Of a stretch of DNA of 64,000 nucleotides, positions 35,307 through 48,400 are shown piece by piece; position 1 is the first letter of the stretch; the number at the start of each line of letters is the position of its first letter. This stretch comes from Laccaria trichodermophora (lineage: Eukaryota; Basidiomycota; Agaricomycetes; Agaricales; Hydnangiaceae). The DNA lies in contig JACTVC010000004.1 of NCBI GenBank assembly GCA_018417955.1, positions 1,612,001 through 1,676,000 of the forward strand, written 5' to 3'. Below the pieces are notes generated by a model, which saw nothing but the letters and a program-made list of their open reading frames with translations, searched no databases and was not told the DNA's origin. The position numbers were made by a program, and so were the translations under genes.

Positions 35307-35600
35307 TGTGAGTGATATGCACTCTGCGAGTTCGAAGGGAAGAGGGAAAAGATGCAAGTAAGGTTTATAGGTTTCGTAGGGTTTTCGTAGTTGTTCTTTA
35401 GCTCGAAGTCTTGGTAAACTGGTTGTATATGATGCGTAGATGTACAAAGAGATGATGAACTAAGGAAACTGCTACTCGAAGTGAAGGCATGAGGCTAAAC
35501 ATGAGGCCTATGCTCATGTGACCGGACCTGCTCTGCAGACCAAGTCCCTCGTACTCGCGTATACGCTCATTCCAGCCTCAGCCTGTGAGGCTACCTCACA
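35307..35600 (-). repeat. LTR (5' LTR of the element), 294 bp
   Basis: Identical by eye to 28301-28594. It should contain the element's promoter on the - strand. The leader from here to the ATG at 35201 is about 105 bp. Confidence 0.95.
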
Positions 35601-38600
35601 CTGTGTGGCCCTTCAACTCAGCCTCCACCTCACCTGTCATCACATTCCAAATTCGGACTGTTTTGTCATTCGATCCAGAGACAACTTGGCTGCCATCCTG
35701 TGAGAATGCAACAGAGTTCACCCAATTTGTGTGGCCCTTCAGCACAGCCTCCACCTCGCCTGTGGTCACATTCCAAATTTGGACTGTTTTGTCATCTGAT
35801 CCAGAGACAACTCGGCTGCCATCCTGGGAGAATGTGACAGACCTCACCCAATCTGTGTGGCCCTTCAACTCAGGCTCCACCTCACCTGTCATCACATTCC
35901 AAATTCGGACTGTTTTGTCTTTTGACCCAGAGACAACTTGGCTGCCGTCCTGCGAGAATGCAACAGAATTCACCCAACCTGTGTGGCCCTTCAGCACAGC
36001 CTCCACCTCACCTGTGGTCACATTCCAAATTCAGACTGTTTCGTCCAGTGATCCAGAGACAACTCGGCTGCCATCCTGTGAGAATGCGACAGAATTCACC
36101 CAATCTGTGTGTCCCTTCAGCTCAGCCTCCACCTCACCTGTCATCATATTCCAAATTCGGACTGTTTTGTCTTTTGACCCAGAGACAACTTGGCTGCCAT
36201 CCTGTGAGAATGTGGCAGAGTTCACCCAATCTGTGTGGCCCTTCAGCTCAGCCTCCACCTCACCTGTCATCACATTCCAAATTCAGACAGTGTTGTCATT
36301 CAATCCAGAGACAACTCGGCTGCCATCTTGTGAGAATCTGACAGATAGTACCCATGACCCATTTTGCATAATCAGCTCTGCAGGGTCCCACAAGTCTCAT
36401 AATCCAAGAGTTACTTTTGGAACTCTGCTGACATCGGCAGTGTAGGTCTTGCGTATCAATGAATTCTGTGGAATCCAAATAAGTGCAGACTCATAGATCC
36501 CCATGCAATGTTTCTGGACAGCTTCAAAGTTCATTTGTAAACACTGGCGGGCATCATGAACAAGTAACTGAAAGTCATGGAATTTGAAGGCCTGTCAATC
36601 AGAATATTATTAGACTCACAATGTTTTATCCTTCATTATGGCAAATAACTTACCAATAAAACAGTGATTACACCACCCAGGGATTTCAGTCCTGTTTGCA
36701 GCTCACCCAGTATGCTGAGACACTCTATCCAGTGCAAAAGATGCTTGTGCAGAAAAATGCAAAGAGCATCGACAAGTATGGGATCAAATTTCTTGACCTC
36801 TGCTAAATGAGCAGCCCAATAGGTGCATGAGTATTTGAGCACTTCAGAAATTTTGCCAATGCTCTCTGGAGAGTTGGCCCTGTCTCTGCGCGACAATGAC
36901 AATTGTTTGGGGACTTCACATATGTTGTACTTCAGTGACTTGTTCATCAGCATTAAACATTTAAGAGCAATCAGCGTATGACCCTCAGAAGCAACCAGCG
37001 AAGGGAATGATGGGCAACGCTCAGGAGAACACCGGACTGGATTGGTAATGAAGTCAGGAAATGAGGCATGGAATGGAGCGACCACAGCCCCAGGTTGGTC
37101 AGGAATGTGAATAACAGAGGTGAGCCATGACAAGTACAACTGCACGTCACTTTCCGGTGATAGAGATGTGATGGCTTCCATTGACAATGGATTTTGAAGG
37201 AATATGGTGATGGACAAGACATTTCTCATATCTTCAACTTCATCCAGCTCCTTGTCTTCACAGACCTTTTCCAATACATGAACATAGAGAGAATCAATCT
37301 CGCTTTCAAACTTGTTGTTGGATTTCTGGCCATGGCTCAGCATTGCAGAAAGACGGCGCTTATAGTCCCCACCACCGTTGGTGATATAACGAATGGCAGT
37401 GGCTGCGTAAATGAAGAGCCTGCCGGAACTTGTGACGAGACTGGACAGTTCATCATTCTTGATGCCGGCCAATGATGTCCTGAGATATATCCGGATATCA
37501 TTCTGGACTACATCCTTCTCGATGTCATGGAGATAGAAGTACCCTCGAATGCTATCACTAGTAGACCTGAAGGCAGTGCGAATCCGATTCTCATCTCGGC
37601 TGGCTAGGAATATCTTGAGCGGAATTTTCGATGCCCATTCAAGAACAAGTTTAATGAACAGCGCGACGACTTCAAGGTTGGCACATTCATCAGCGGCATC
37701 AATAACGACAACTTTATCCACCACGACCGGGCCGATGGTCGTTCGAACAGGATTATAAACCAGCCGCTTGAACTGCTCCTTCATGTTAGAATATGTTGGT
37801 TCCGCCAGAGTAGGGTCGTCCTCGATGGCCTTGACGACCTCAACTTTGATAGCGGGTGAAGTTCTCGCCAGCGAGTGTGCAATAACAGGAATAATGAGGC
37901 GTGCGTTCCTAGTTTTCTCCGATGCTCGAGAAGCAAAGAAACTGCCGCCAAGAATGTTTTTCGCCTCGAGGTTCTCACAGAAGGTGTGCGCGATGGTCGA
38001 TTTTCCGATTCCCGCCATACCTACCATCCAATATACCCTGCTGCTGTTGGTGTCCGAGGCCCAAGTGTCTAATTGTTTGAGGACGTTTACGCGAGTCCCT
38101 TGCATGCAGCCGGTGGGGTCGCCGTAAGATGACTGTCGAGTCTTATATGGTGTCATTTCGTGATTGAGTTTATCGATGGAATCTGTGGGTATATGAGCGC
38201 CACGAAGCTTAGAGCTATGTTCCGTTGGGAATGTTTATCTCACCTTGACCCCGATGTTCATGAACCTCAATCTTGACAAAAATTTCAATCAATATTTCAA
38301 ACCATCAATGCTGTTCGACACACCTTTTTAGCGATATTGAATCTTGCATCCCTTATAACAAAGTCGTGCGCTCCCTGCATTACGTTCTGGGATTCCCGAG
38401 GACAAAGGAAATGAGCGAATGAATTTGTTTGCAGATTTTAAACACACCAGCGAGGTACCCTCTCCCGTAACTTCCGGCGCCCTTGTAGACGTCAAGCTAG
38501 ATTTCGTTGGCAGGACGCCATCTGCGGGCGTGGGCGTAATGAACTCCAACCTCGAACCGCCAGGACATTCTTCATGTGGGTGATTTGCGCCCGTGAGGTG

Positions 38601-38642
38601 ATCAAGCAATCGCTTGAAGTTTCCTTTCAAACGATCAGACAT

Positions 38643-40726
38643 CGTGGTTCAGAAGAGAGTGTCGATGCTGTGCGGCGTCAATTTGCGCAATGGCCATGGG
38701 TAGCCGCTTCACGGGGTCACCTGACATTCCTGAGGTCCCAGCACCAAAGAGGTGAACGCGCAGTGGCGTGGTTCGGCATCAAGTCAGCGAGGACGCACGG
38801 AAGTGCCAGACAAAACGGTGGTCAACGGAGAAGTGCGAAGGGAAAACAACGCCTTTCAGCAGACTCGAGGGGTCATTCTAGATATTCATTGGATATTCAC
38901 ACGGGACAAGCTAAAACGAACATTAGAAAACGAGCACACATAGATGGCTCGTTCACCATCATTAAGTAGGACCTAGCGACCCTATCACCGCTAGATGTCA
39001 TTCTGGCTCTACCTCCTGTCATCCATCGTCCCTCACATTCCTTCTCGCCCCTCCGCTACCATCCTCCTCACTAACCCGCAGGAGTGCGGGTTGTGTTTCA
39101 TACGTCGTAGTAGGACAAGCACCCACTGAGGCGGACGACGAACGATGGGGGTCGCAAGGATGATCTTGGTCTCCTTCAGCACGGGCCCATTTCGTCGGCG
39201 GTGGTAAGTGGCCGGGCTTGGAAGCACCGTATCCCTATAGCTGACGTTAGGGAGAGCCGTTGGTGGAGCTGCGGAGTGCTGAGATCTAAGTGGGGAGGAC
39301 CCAAGGAAAGCATCGGCACGAATCACGGAACACCAGACGGCCGCAGGAGTCGGCACGGGCAAGCACATCATCCTTCGCATCGACATTCGAAGCAGGCATT
39401 GGTCCATCACCTACGGGAAGGTGTGCTCGTTTGTGTAAACTTGACGTCTCGGGTTGCCACGTCATTGACCCTTCAAAACGATAGTGATTAGCCCGTCGTT
39501 GAAAGCAAGAAATGCTGGAGCCGTACCCAAAGCAACAGGACGTACAAGACGTCTCCCAGCGGTCTAAGTATTGGAGGCGGTCCAAGGCGATTTGATGCAC
39601 CGTAGAGAGTCGAGTGTGTCGGACGTTGAACGTTTCCCGGTTAATCGTAAGCCTGACCAAAGGAAACCAGGGCCATAACATAGCCAAGAGCAGAAGAACT
39701 GGTACCGGGGTTTCTATGAAACAGCAAACTGCCCTCTAGAAATGAAGACACTTGGCATGACTTGATCTATCAAAGGATTGACGTTCGTACCTGCGATAGA
39801 ACACTGGCCTCGAAGCTTCTCCTCCACAACTACCCTTTCCTCTGCACCTCGTGTACAACCCATTTCTGCCACAAGTCATCCTCAGCACATCGTCGGAGGG
39901 ACCGGATCTTATCCCTGGTATGCGTGAATCGAGTCCGAGGGAATGGTACGCTACTAACGAATGCAATGTCAGAAAACTAGTACTTAGAAAGGGTAGAGCG
40001 TGGACGTACGGTACGTGACGCAATCTTCCGGACTCGTCCTCCAGTCGTTAACCTCTGATCGAAACGTTGACGGGCAATGTATATGCTGTTGGAGTTTGCG
40101 TCGCAACCGGTATGCATCAGTAAGAGACTTGAGCGGCACTGGATGACGGGCGAGACAAGTTGTCAGAGAGAAGAGGACTGGATGAATCTGAGAAACACGT
40201 ACATGATTACTCAGTACTCATTGGCTCTACCTCGTATCCGAGGCCAACTTCATTTGCGATGAACACACACGTGGTTCAACGATCTGAGAGAGAGAGCGGA
40301 ACTGCCTCAGCGCGGTTTTCTTCCTGGGCCAAAGGTGCCGGTGGGCAGTGTCGGACGGTGGGCACACGGTGGATGGTCCTACCCTCCGAGTCCTAGTACT
40401 CACTGGCGTTGCTCACAGCCAGGTAAGTAACGGAAAATGGCCAGGTGCCAGGTGCAGTGAATATACAAGGGTATGGGCCGAGTAGTCGTGTTCCATGGGT
40501 AAGTATTAGGAAGTAAAATAAGATTTAGATGTGAGTGAAGGGTGTAAAACGGATCATAATGATATTGAATAGAGATTGCGTGGGGGTTGAGAACGTTGGA
40601 CGGGTCACCCGGTTTGGCCAAACATTGAACTCAAACCACCACCTTGCTCACTCCGACGCGACATGATTGCCACCTTGACACACTACTTTAATCGTCTATA
40701 GGGACACAGGAGCGTTTCTTGAGCTA
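38643..40726. other. Divergent spacer between receptor B and TDG B
   Basis: Homologue of 14008-16142 with many small indels. It contains the 5' flanks of both genes and the dispersed repeat at about 39825-39990. No reading frame is shared intact with unit 1, and I recognise no gene here. Confidence 0.6.
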
Positions 40727-42134
40727 ATGGCGCCAAAACACAAATCAAGAGACGAGGAGGTACTTTCCGGAACCTCCGTAATCACGGAGCAACATGAAGC
40801 ACCTGAAGTTTCCAAGGTTTCCGAACGTTTCCAAGCCTCATTAGCTCGGTTCGCCTTCGCGCACTGGGATTCGTCGAATAAAAAATCCAAGGCACACGGC
40901 AAAGCCACAACGACCCAGAGCCTGAGGCCACGAAATCAGGATCATGCAAAAGAGCCGGACGGCCCAATAGCCACAAGCTCTCGCGTAAAGGATCTGAGGA
41001 ATAGGAAGCGGTCGGATTCAGCACTCGACGAAGGTCCAAATGAACCGGTCGGTCGTTTAGAACCTGGCTCTCCCTCCAAGAAACAGAAACGGGGGTATGG
41101 CGAGCCGTCTACGTACGCTCACCTGCGGGAACTTCGCAATCACTTGCGGAGTGGGTTAGAAGGTGAGTCAACCAAAGCATGAACATCTAGAACCATCCCC
41201 TCACATTCTCGTTTTGTAGTTTTTTGTGGTATCAAGTGAGTTCGTCGGACTGCCACTCTTGACACGCTAATGATCGTTCTCAGCCCCGGTTAGACGTCTG
41301 CTGAGATAGGGCACCACTTTGGTGGTCCAACAAACCACTTCTGGAGCTGCCTGTACGAATCAGGCTTCACGACACGACTTCTCCGTCCTCAAGAAGACTT
41401 CATTCTCCCAGAACAGTTCTCGATCGGAATGGTACGCCTTTTCCCCTTTGTTAAGCGCAGCACGGGAACTCACATATTAAATGATAGACGAATCTCGTTG
41501 ATCGTCCAACAGCTGAGGTATCGGCACCTCTCATGTAAAGTTCCCAATCACCGACGAACTCATCATCATCTGTAGCAAAGCGAGCTATCCAAAGCCGAGC
41601 AAATTGCGGGAGTTCCTGCTCTCCTCGCCAAGATCGCAACACACCGCCCCAAGATTGTATGCTCTGTCGGGCTGGGAATCGCGGACATCATCAAATCCAA
41701 AGTGATGCCGGTAATTGTGAGATCGTCTTCGTTCTAGCTTCCGTCACTTACTCGTCAACAGGCTGGAAAGGGCCCAAAGACGAAGGCGGTTATTGGAATC
41801 CAGCCTTACAAGCTTCAGTATCTAGATGAACAAGGCAAGGAAATCCGTTCAGTCTTGACGATTGATGGATGGTAATTGGGCTCCTTGACAGCACGCCTCA
41901 AGGAAACCCTCTTCTACGCTGTGTCGAGTACGTCAGGTCGTGTGATTACGTATCAGGCGAGTTCTCGTTCAGGAGCTCTCCATTTCGGTTTTTCTGATTC
42001 CAAACTTGTAGAAAAAGGACAAAGTAAACCAGTTCAAGGCTCTGAAGTCGGTTTTCGAATCTTTGCGGAACAACAATGTTGATACCTCCTCTCTTCACGC
42101 TCTCCAACTGAACGATCTACAATGTGTAATCTAA
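40727..42134 (+). pseudogene. TDG/MUG-type DNA glycosylase, copy B (nonsense-disrupted)
   Basis: Exon-for-exon duplicate of 16143-17559, with the same start MAPKHKSRDEE, the 19-nt second exon, the GC donor of the last intron (CAG/GCGAGT) and the same C-terminus (DLQCVI). The codon directly after GINPG is TAG at 41291-41293 where copy A has CAG, so translation stops inside the catalytic motif. Remaining motifs downstream (GHHFGGPTNHFW, VSSTSGRV) are still present, so the lesion is young. It ends 298 bp from the convergent stop of the complete BRR2. Confidence 0.88.
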
Positions 42135-42431
42135 TTTCATGTCCCACTGGCATGCGAATGTATGCAGTCTTATCAATGTAATCGTATACTATGTCAGCGA
42201 GGAATGATCAACGGTTCTTCGTACTCTTTCACTGCGTTGACATCGAGGCTCGCCAACGTTGCCCTTATGAAGCAACGTCAATTCAATGATACCGAGAACA
42301 GGTGGCGCATTGTGAAAAGATGACTTGTTTAACGCCGGGTCCGTTCTCAACAACGAAAACATCAAGAAATTATTGAGCAACTACAAAAAAAAGATACAAA
42401 TACACAAATCATAATGCATAAGCCCCGAAGT

Positions 42432-45400
42432 CTACTCGTCCTCATCGCTATCCATATCCTCATCGCTGTCGCTATCCTCTCCTTCAAGCACCTCGATGGG
42501 TTCGAGACCAATGTCGTGGTCAGCACCAACGTAAGAGTCACAGATAACATAGAGCTTCAGTGAGTGAGTGCCCTTCGGCAACGTAAACTCAAGTTTAACG
42601 GCAAGGCTCTTCGTCACCGTGACTCGCTTGATGACGAGGAGCTGGCGGGAGGCAGGATCTCCGATGACGAGCCACCAATTCGCCAACTTCTTGAGGGGGT
42701 AGAATGGTGCAACAACGTTTTGGTCACCATCATCTTCCTCGTCTGCGTCACGTGCCAGCGATACCTGGAGAATGATTGGCGCGCCTGCGGTGTATTCTCC
42801 TTTGACAAGCTCGTGAGAGATGTCGAGGGTGGGGTAGGAGTTGACAAAGGTTGCGACATCTCGCCTGAAATGACGTGAGCTTCGATCGTAAGGAAAAGTT
42901 TGTGATTCTTACATTTGGGTGGGCGTCATCTGGAGCAACTCGTTTCTACGGTCGTCCTCGAGCTCCATGATGTCATAGACGGAGTCGACACCAGCGTCCT
43001 TACAACGCTTGATTACCTGAAGCGATCATGAGGTTTGAGCGAATGACTTTCTTAAAGCGTGAGTTTACTTACCTCAGTCTCAAAGTGAGGGATCTGTTTC
43101 AGAGGCGAATCCGTCTCCCACATGGCTTGTACACACATCTGAGATAGATCCATCGCACCCAGGGCGCTCAGCCAAGCACTAGACGACATCACATCAACGC
43201 TGGCCGACAAAAGATTGAGTACTTTCTCCAGGACGAGAACCTGGTCAGCAGCCAAATCAGGCGGCAATTGCAACCGCGAGAAGTGAGCTTGAAGGAGCAG
43301 GAACGTTTTGAAGTGGGGGGCCTCGAAGTCGGCCCGCTCTAGTTTGACTGGGACGCGGTCGTAGATACGGCGAAGAAGGGCATCTTCGTGTCTCCGGATC
43401 GGGATAGTTTCGAATTCGGCCGATGACGATACAACCTCGAGAAGGCCTTTCAACTTCGTACGCTCCTTGAGGGACAATGTATACACCTCCACCGTCACGT
43501 CTAACAAGCGTATAAGCCACCGAGTTACTTCCAAGTGATGGGCACTTACATGAGATATTATAGTAGGCAGCGATCATTCCAAGATTGAGCGCCGACACGT
43601 CCATTTCGTCCTCTGAAGAAAGGTTCAGACAGATTAGCAGGAAAGAAAGGAGAGACCTACCAATTGCGATACACTTCGAATTTACGAGATCACTCAAAGT
43701 GTTCTCAACAAGTTCTGAAAGGTGGTCGGACAGATGCTGATGGCTGACATTGTGCAGATTGTAATAATTCGGGTTTTGAGTCATTCGGCGGTAGAAGTAA
43801 GTCCAAGTAAGAATATCCTGAGGGATAGAACGTAGAATGTAAACGCAATGAAGAAACATGATCGGGAGTTGCTTACCATAGCATCTTGCTTGTTCTCGAT
43901 GGTTTTAACTGCAATCTCCGCGAGGAAGTAGTCATGAAGGAGATGGGTCGGGAGATGTGACTCGATTGGAAGGCCTTCGGCAAGGAACTTCTTGTAGAAG
44001 TCCTTCCGTGTTTGCTGGCACATGAGAACACATCGACTGCGCTCATCTTCCATTGGCCGACAAGCGCGGCCCATCATTTGGAGAACGTCCATGACTGGGT
44101 AGTCGATGTAACGATGCTCCTTGCCCTCATAGAACTGGACACCCATGATGATCACCATGTAACTCGCCACTGGTAAGCTCCAAGCCGTGTCTTTTGACGC
44201 AACAAGCAATTGGATAGCTCCTGATTCAAACAGGCGCTGAACGATGCGTTTGTCCTGCTTATTGAGAGCTTCGTGATAGTATCCGATACCGTGTTTGAGT
44301 GTTTCAACGAGGCCCTTGTCGCTGATGTGGTCCAGGTGCGGTTGTAAGTCGTCAAGCTCGATGTTGAGGAATCGATCAGGTTTATCGTCCGCTAGGCAGT
44401 GAGTTAGAAGGTCGTCGACCGTAAGGCGGCACTGTCGCCTGGAGGGGACAAAGACGATGACGGGTTTTGAGGGAGAGTACTCCAAAACGGCGAGGTAGGC
44501 AGGCTTTGACATGGCGATCATTAGGGAGGGGAAATGGGGGATGGTGAAGGACTGAAGATGTATGTCCATATCAAGGGGACGGGCACTAGTAACAACGTTA
44601 GTATGTAGTCTTCGAGGAGAAATGGAAGAAGAATACCTTGGTGAAAAGTTGAAGATCGCGTGAGAAGGTGCACCCATCCACTCGCCCAGATCTCGAGCGT
44701 TCGCGAGAGAGACGCCACAAGCGACTATGCGTGTCTTGATTTCTGTCTGCGCAGATACATAACGCGTGCGGGAAATGACGACCTCGTAGGTGGGTCCCAC
44801 TTCACCGCCGACCAACTGGACCTCATCAGCAATAAGAAGACCGATATTTTGGATGTTTTTGCGCTGTCGCCACCGTCGTGAAAGGACATCCCACTGTTAA
44901 TAAGTGAGAAAAAAAGCGAAAGTAGAATGGAAAGATCTGACGAACCTGCGTTGGTGTGCAGACAATGACGTCTCCTTTTTCCAAAAGCCTCAGATCAGCA
45001 CTTGTCTCCCCTGTGAGACTAACGATCTCCTTCCCGCCTTGTAGCTTTTCGAACTTGGCCCGCCATTCCACAACTCGTTGATCAACCATTTCTTGATATG
45101 GCTCGATACAAACCGCTCGGGGTTGCTCTCTCTTACTCCAGAGACGAAGGAGAGCGAATTCCGCGCAGATTGTCTTGCCGCTACCGGTAGGCGCACCGAT
45201 GAAAACATTTTCGTCTGTCGTATAAAGAGCTTGGAAAACCTGGGTTTGAATCTTGTTGAAGGTTTGGATCGTCGAGGAGTAGAGTGCTTCGAATTCCTTG
45301 TTGTGCAAGGCGGAAAGAGGTAGGGCCTGTAGGTCGAGAAGCGGGGTAGGAGGAGGGAACTTTTCGGGCAAAATGAGATGTTTGAAAGAAATGGGAAGCC

Positions 45401-48400
45401 GAGTTTCGGCGTGAAGCCAGCGATCCGAGATAATAGAGATGTAGTAGTTGGGCGGGACAGGTTCGAACATGGGCACAGTAAGCGTAACGTTATGTTCGTC
45501 TTCCGCGTATCGTTGACGGAGGATGAACGAGTCGTGGAAGAGTATCACCTCTCCATCCACATCTTCGACCACGATAAGGAAGGTCTCCGCCGTACCGTGG
45601 ATCTTTTCATCCCATCGAAAGTCAGGTATGATGGAAAGATCGATTCGAAGGAGCGACCGAGTGATAGGTTGGACTTGTGCTTGGAGCCTAAAACGAGTTC
45701 GTCAATGAGATATTCAAGAAGTCAGACATCAATGAGAACTTACTGAAGCTTCGGGAAGCTATGAACAAGACGGTGCACTAGCCGCCCAGCGTTAGGGATT
45801 CCAATGAGTTCACCAATTTCAGGAGGGGTCTAAAGGACTTTGAGCAACGCAGCTCGAAACAACGTCGAGAAAGCATACCAGATCGAAGTAACGATACCAA
45901 GGCTATGAAAGACGTGCATTGTCAGCAACGAAACGATAGGGGACACATATCACTCACGAATTGTTTGCCTTCTGCTTTTCTTATCACTTCAGCAGGAACG
46001 CCCTTGAATTGACGAAGAGGCGTCATTGAACCCCACCTGATATACTTGTGAGCGACGGCTACCTTTAACAACCACGATAACTTACATCCTCTTCTCAACC
46101 ATCTTGCAAAGGTCGAGAGCTGCTTTAGCAGGCACAGCCCAACCGCGTTTTAGACATATCTCGAACATGGCCCTCAGGATACTATAGCAGGGGCAAAATA
46201 GTGAGCAGAAGTCGAGGGACGCGGTTAATCAGTACGCACCGCCCCGCAGATTGCTGCACAAAAACCATGTCAGCGACGAGGACGAACCCTAAAAGGCTTT
46301 AGATATCGTTCCAGTGATCAATTGCCATGAAAACGCTTACCATCGAGCTTAAGTTGCGAGATGTAGGCTTGCAGGAGTACATTGATTTTGGCCGCGGGCT
46401 CTTCGACGCTTTCTTTCACAGGAATCGGTACCCTCTCAAGTAGCTTTGCGAGCTCCAGCTTTTCCTCTTGTCGAACCTGACGAGAAAATGTCAATGAAGG
46501 CACATAAGAGATCACAAGGAAGGTAACTTACAGGTACAAACTTAAACTCGTTTGAAAGTGCGAAAACCCTAAACAACTCGAGTGTCGACATCGTCGAACG
46601 TAGATGCTGGTTGTAGACCATCATGGAGTTGTACGTCACATAGTAATACGACGCGATGCGGCCGAGCTCTGTACTTTGGAATCGACCTGACGACCTCTCG
46701 TACTTGATGAGTTGACACTTCTCCAGAAGGACGGCGGCGGAGTGAGCTATGTCAGCGCGCTTCTGGACTAGGGCACCGTCATCCTCTTGGTAGTCGACGC
46801 CTACGCTGTACAGGGCCGGCGACTTGAGCATGCGAATGTAGCTGCAAACGGGTGTTAGATCCTTTAGAAGAAGAGAAGAAAAAGAATGTACACGCACAGG
46901 TAAGTGTACCCAAGCCATTGAACGGCTTCATCACGATTTCGGACGGTGCCAAGCACGATCTCAGCGTTGAGGTTGTCCGCCAGCTTCGAGACAAACTGTG
47001 ATTCGATGGGCAGCTGCTGGTTCAGCAGGCTAAGGTAATATTGCATCTCTGAGTGGTTTGTGATGATGATGCCCTCACCAAAGGTGTCATACTGCGGACG
47101 ACCGGCGCGACCAAGCATCTGGAGGACGTCCTGAGAAGAGAGCTCCACCCAGCGGCCCTTCTCTGGATTGTAAATCTGCGTTCCCTTGATGATGACGGTA
47201 TGGGCAGGAAGATTGACGCCCCAAGCCAGCGTCGCCGTGCAAACCAGCACCTGGATAGAACCATCCGCAAACAACTCTTCAACGAGTCCACGGTCCTCCC
47301 TTGACATTCCAGCGTGATGAATGGCGAAGCCAAATGGCAAGAGATCTCTCAGGTTGCTGTCCTTCACGTTGCCAGCTTCCTCCGTCAGGATCTCTCGAAC
47401 CGCACCATCAGGCTTCACGAACTGGGTAATCGTCTCCTTCTCGATGGCTGTGTCCCTCAAGAACCTAGCGGTCTTCGCAGTTTCTTTGCGAGAGTGCACG
47501 AACACGAGCGTCTGGTTCTTGCCCGCCTGGTCGAGCACCTTTTCGTAGCATACTTCATTGGTGATCTGGTAACGCTTGATCGCTTTCTTCTCCGTGACAC
47601 CGATGAATTGCTGTTGCAGACCGCAAGGCCTATACGACGCGTCGAAGTAGAAGAGACCCTTCTTCTCATCAACCCGAAGGAAGGTCGCAACGTCCTCGTA
47701 ATTGGGCAATGTAGCCGAAAGGCCAAGAAGGCGGACGAATTCAGATCGTTGTTCCGCCCATCTGACAGTCCGGGCAATGATACTTTCCAAGACAGGTCCT
47801 CGCTCGTCGTGGAGGAGATGGATTTCATCAATGATGATGAGACGCACGAGGTTGGTGTAAGACGTGTCGGTCATTTTCCTCGTGATGACATCCCATTTCT
47901 CCGGCGTGGTAACGATGATCTGGGTCTCTGCAATCTGCTGTTTGGTCATTTGGGAGTCGCCAGTAAGCTCGCCGACTTTGATACCGAAGACCTTGAGTCG
48001 GGCTGTGAAGTTTCCGACCATCTCTTGAACAAGGGCCTTCATGGGAGCGACGTAGACGATCTTGAAAGCGTCCAGGTCGAACGTTCCGGTCTCTTCGTTA
48101 CGGTGCTTGGCAAGTTCATTGAGAATTGTCAACATGGCGACATTTGTCTGTGAGGGCGACGATCAGGGAGCTGAAGTTTCATACCAACATAGAAGCCATA
48201 CCTTTCCAGCACCAGTCGGTGCACAAAGCAGTATTGGTTCGTCTGTACCGAAAGCGATGGGGAAGACCTTGCTCTGAACGCGATTAAGCTTGGGAACAGT
48301 GAACGCCTCGCGAGCCCAAGCTGGTAGGGCAGTTATGGGAACAAAGTCGCCTTCCGTCGTAGGCTTCTGCTTTGGGGCAGGGACATGAATTTCCTCGTAA

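Larger units (their letters stand above)
28301..35600 (-). mobile_element. Full-length Ty3/gypsy LTR retrotransposon, 7300 bp
   Basis: Two 294-bp LTRs (TGTGAG...CTCACA) bound one long gag-pol frame on the - strand. CTGT stands on both sides (28297-28300 and 35601-35604) and only once at the corresponding point of other WD40 repeats, so the target duplication is 4 bp. A primer-binding candidate, TGGAGCCCACCGCG, follows the 5' LTR on the - strand (near 35291-35304). A purine-rich AGTGAGGGGGTGA precedes the 3' LTR (near 28595-28607). The LTRs appear identical and the coding frame is unbroken, which points to recent insertion and possible competence. Confidence 0.95.
27659..38642 (-). pseudogene. 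NACHT-WD40 receptor (NLR-like), copy B, split by a retrotransposon
   Basis: Same architecture as copy A. Exon 1 starts at 38642 (MSDRLKGNFKRLLDHLT). The NACHT exon (36636-38156) is open for about 506 codons, with GMAGIGKST, VVVIDAADE and an intact LASRDENRIR where copy A has a stop. An intron separates it from the WD40 exon. Nine WD40 repeats remain: six between 36345 and 35605 and three between 28300 and 27960, then the conserved end ICLGYESGSVVVVDM. The Ty3/gypsy element sits between repeats six and seven, after KGHT. Two TGA codons at 36283-36285 and 36031-36033 replace the arginine of TVRIW. Even before the insertion the product would have ended within the first WD40 repeat. Confidence 0.88.
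17989..42555. repeat. Tandem segmental duplication, unit 2
   Basis: Second copy of the unit, 24567 bp from the homologue of window base 1 to the next one at 42556. Removing the Ty3/gypsy element (7300 bp plus a 4-bp duplication) and the hAT-like element (1632 bp plus an 8-bp duplication) leaves about 15.6 kb. Unit 1 without its MITE is about 17.4 kb. The remaining difference is explained by the shorter BRR2 fragment here and by 9 instead of 10 WD40 repeats (126 bp each). The right end runs into the complete BRR2 gene. Confidence 0.9.

Noticed and set aside
47314..48153. 279-codon + strand frame over BRR2
   Set aside because: Antisense to a highly conserved BRR2 helicase exon with all motifs. 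The frame is a codon-bias shadow.
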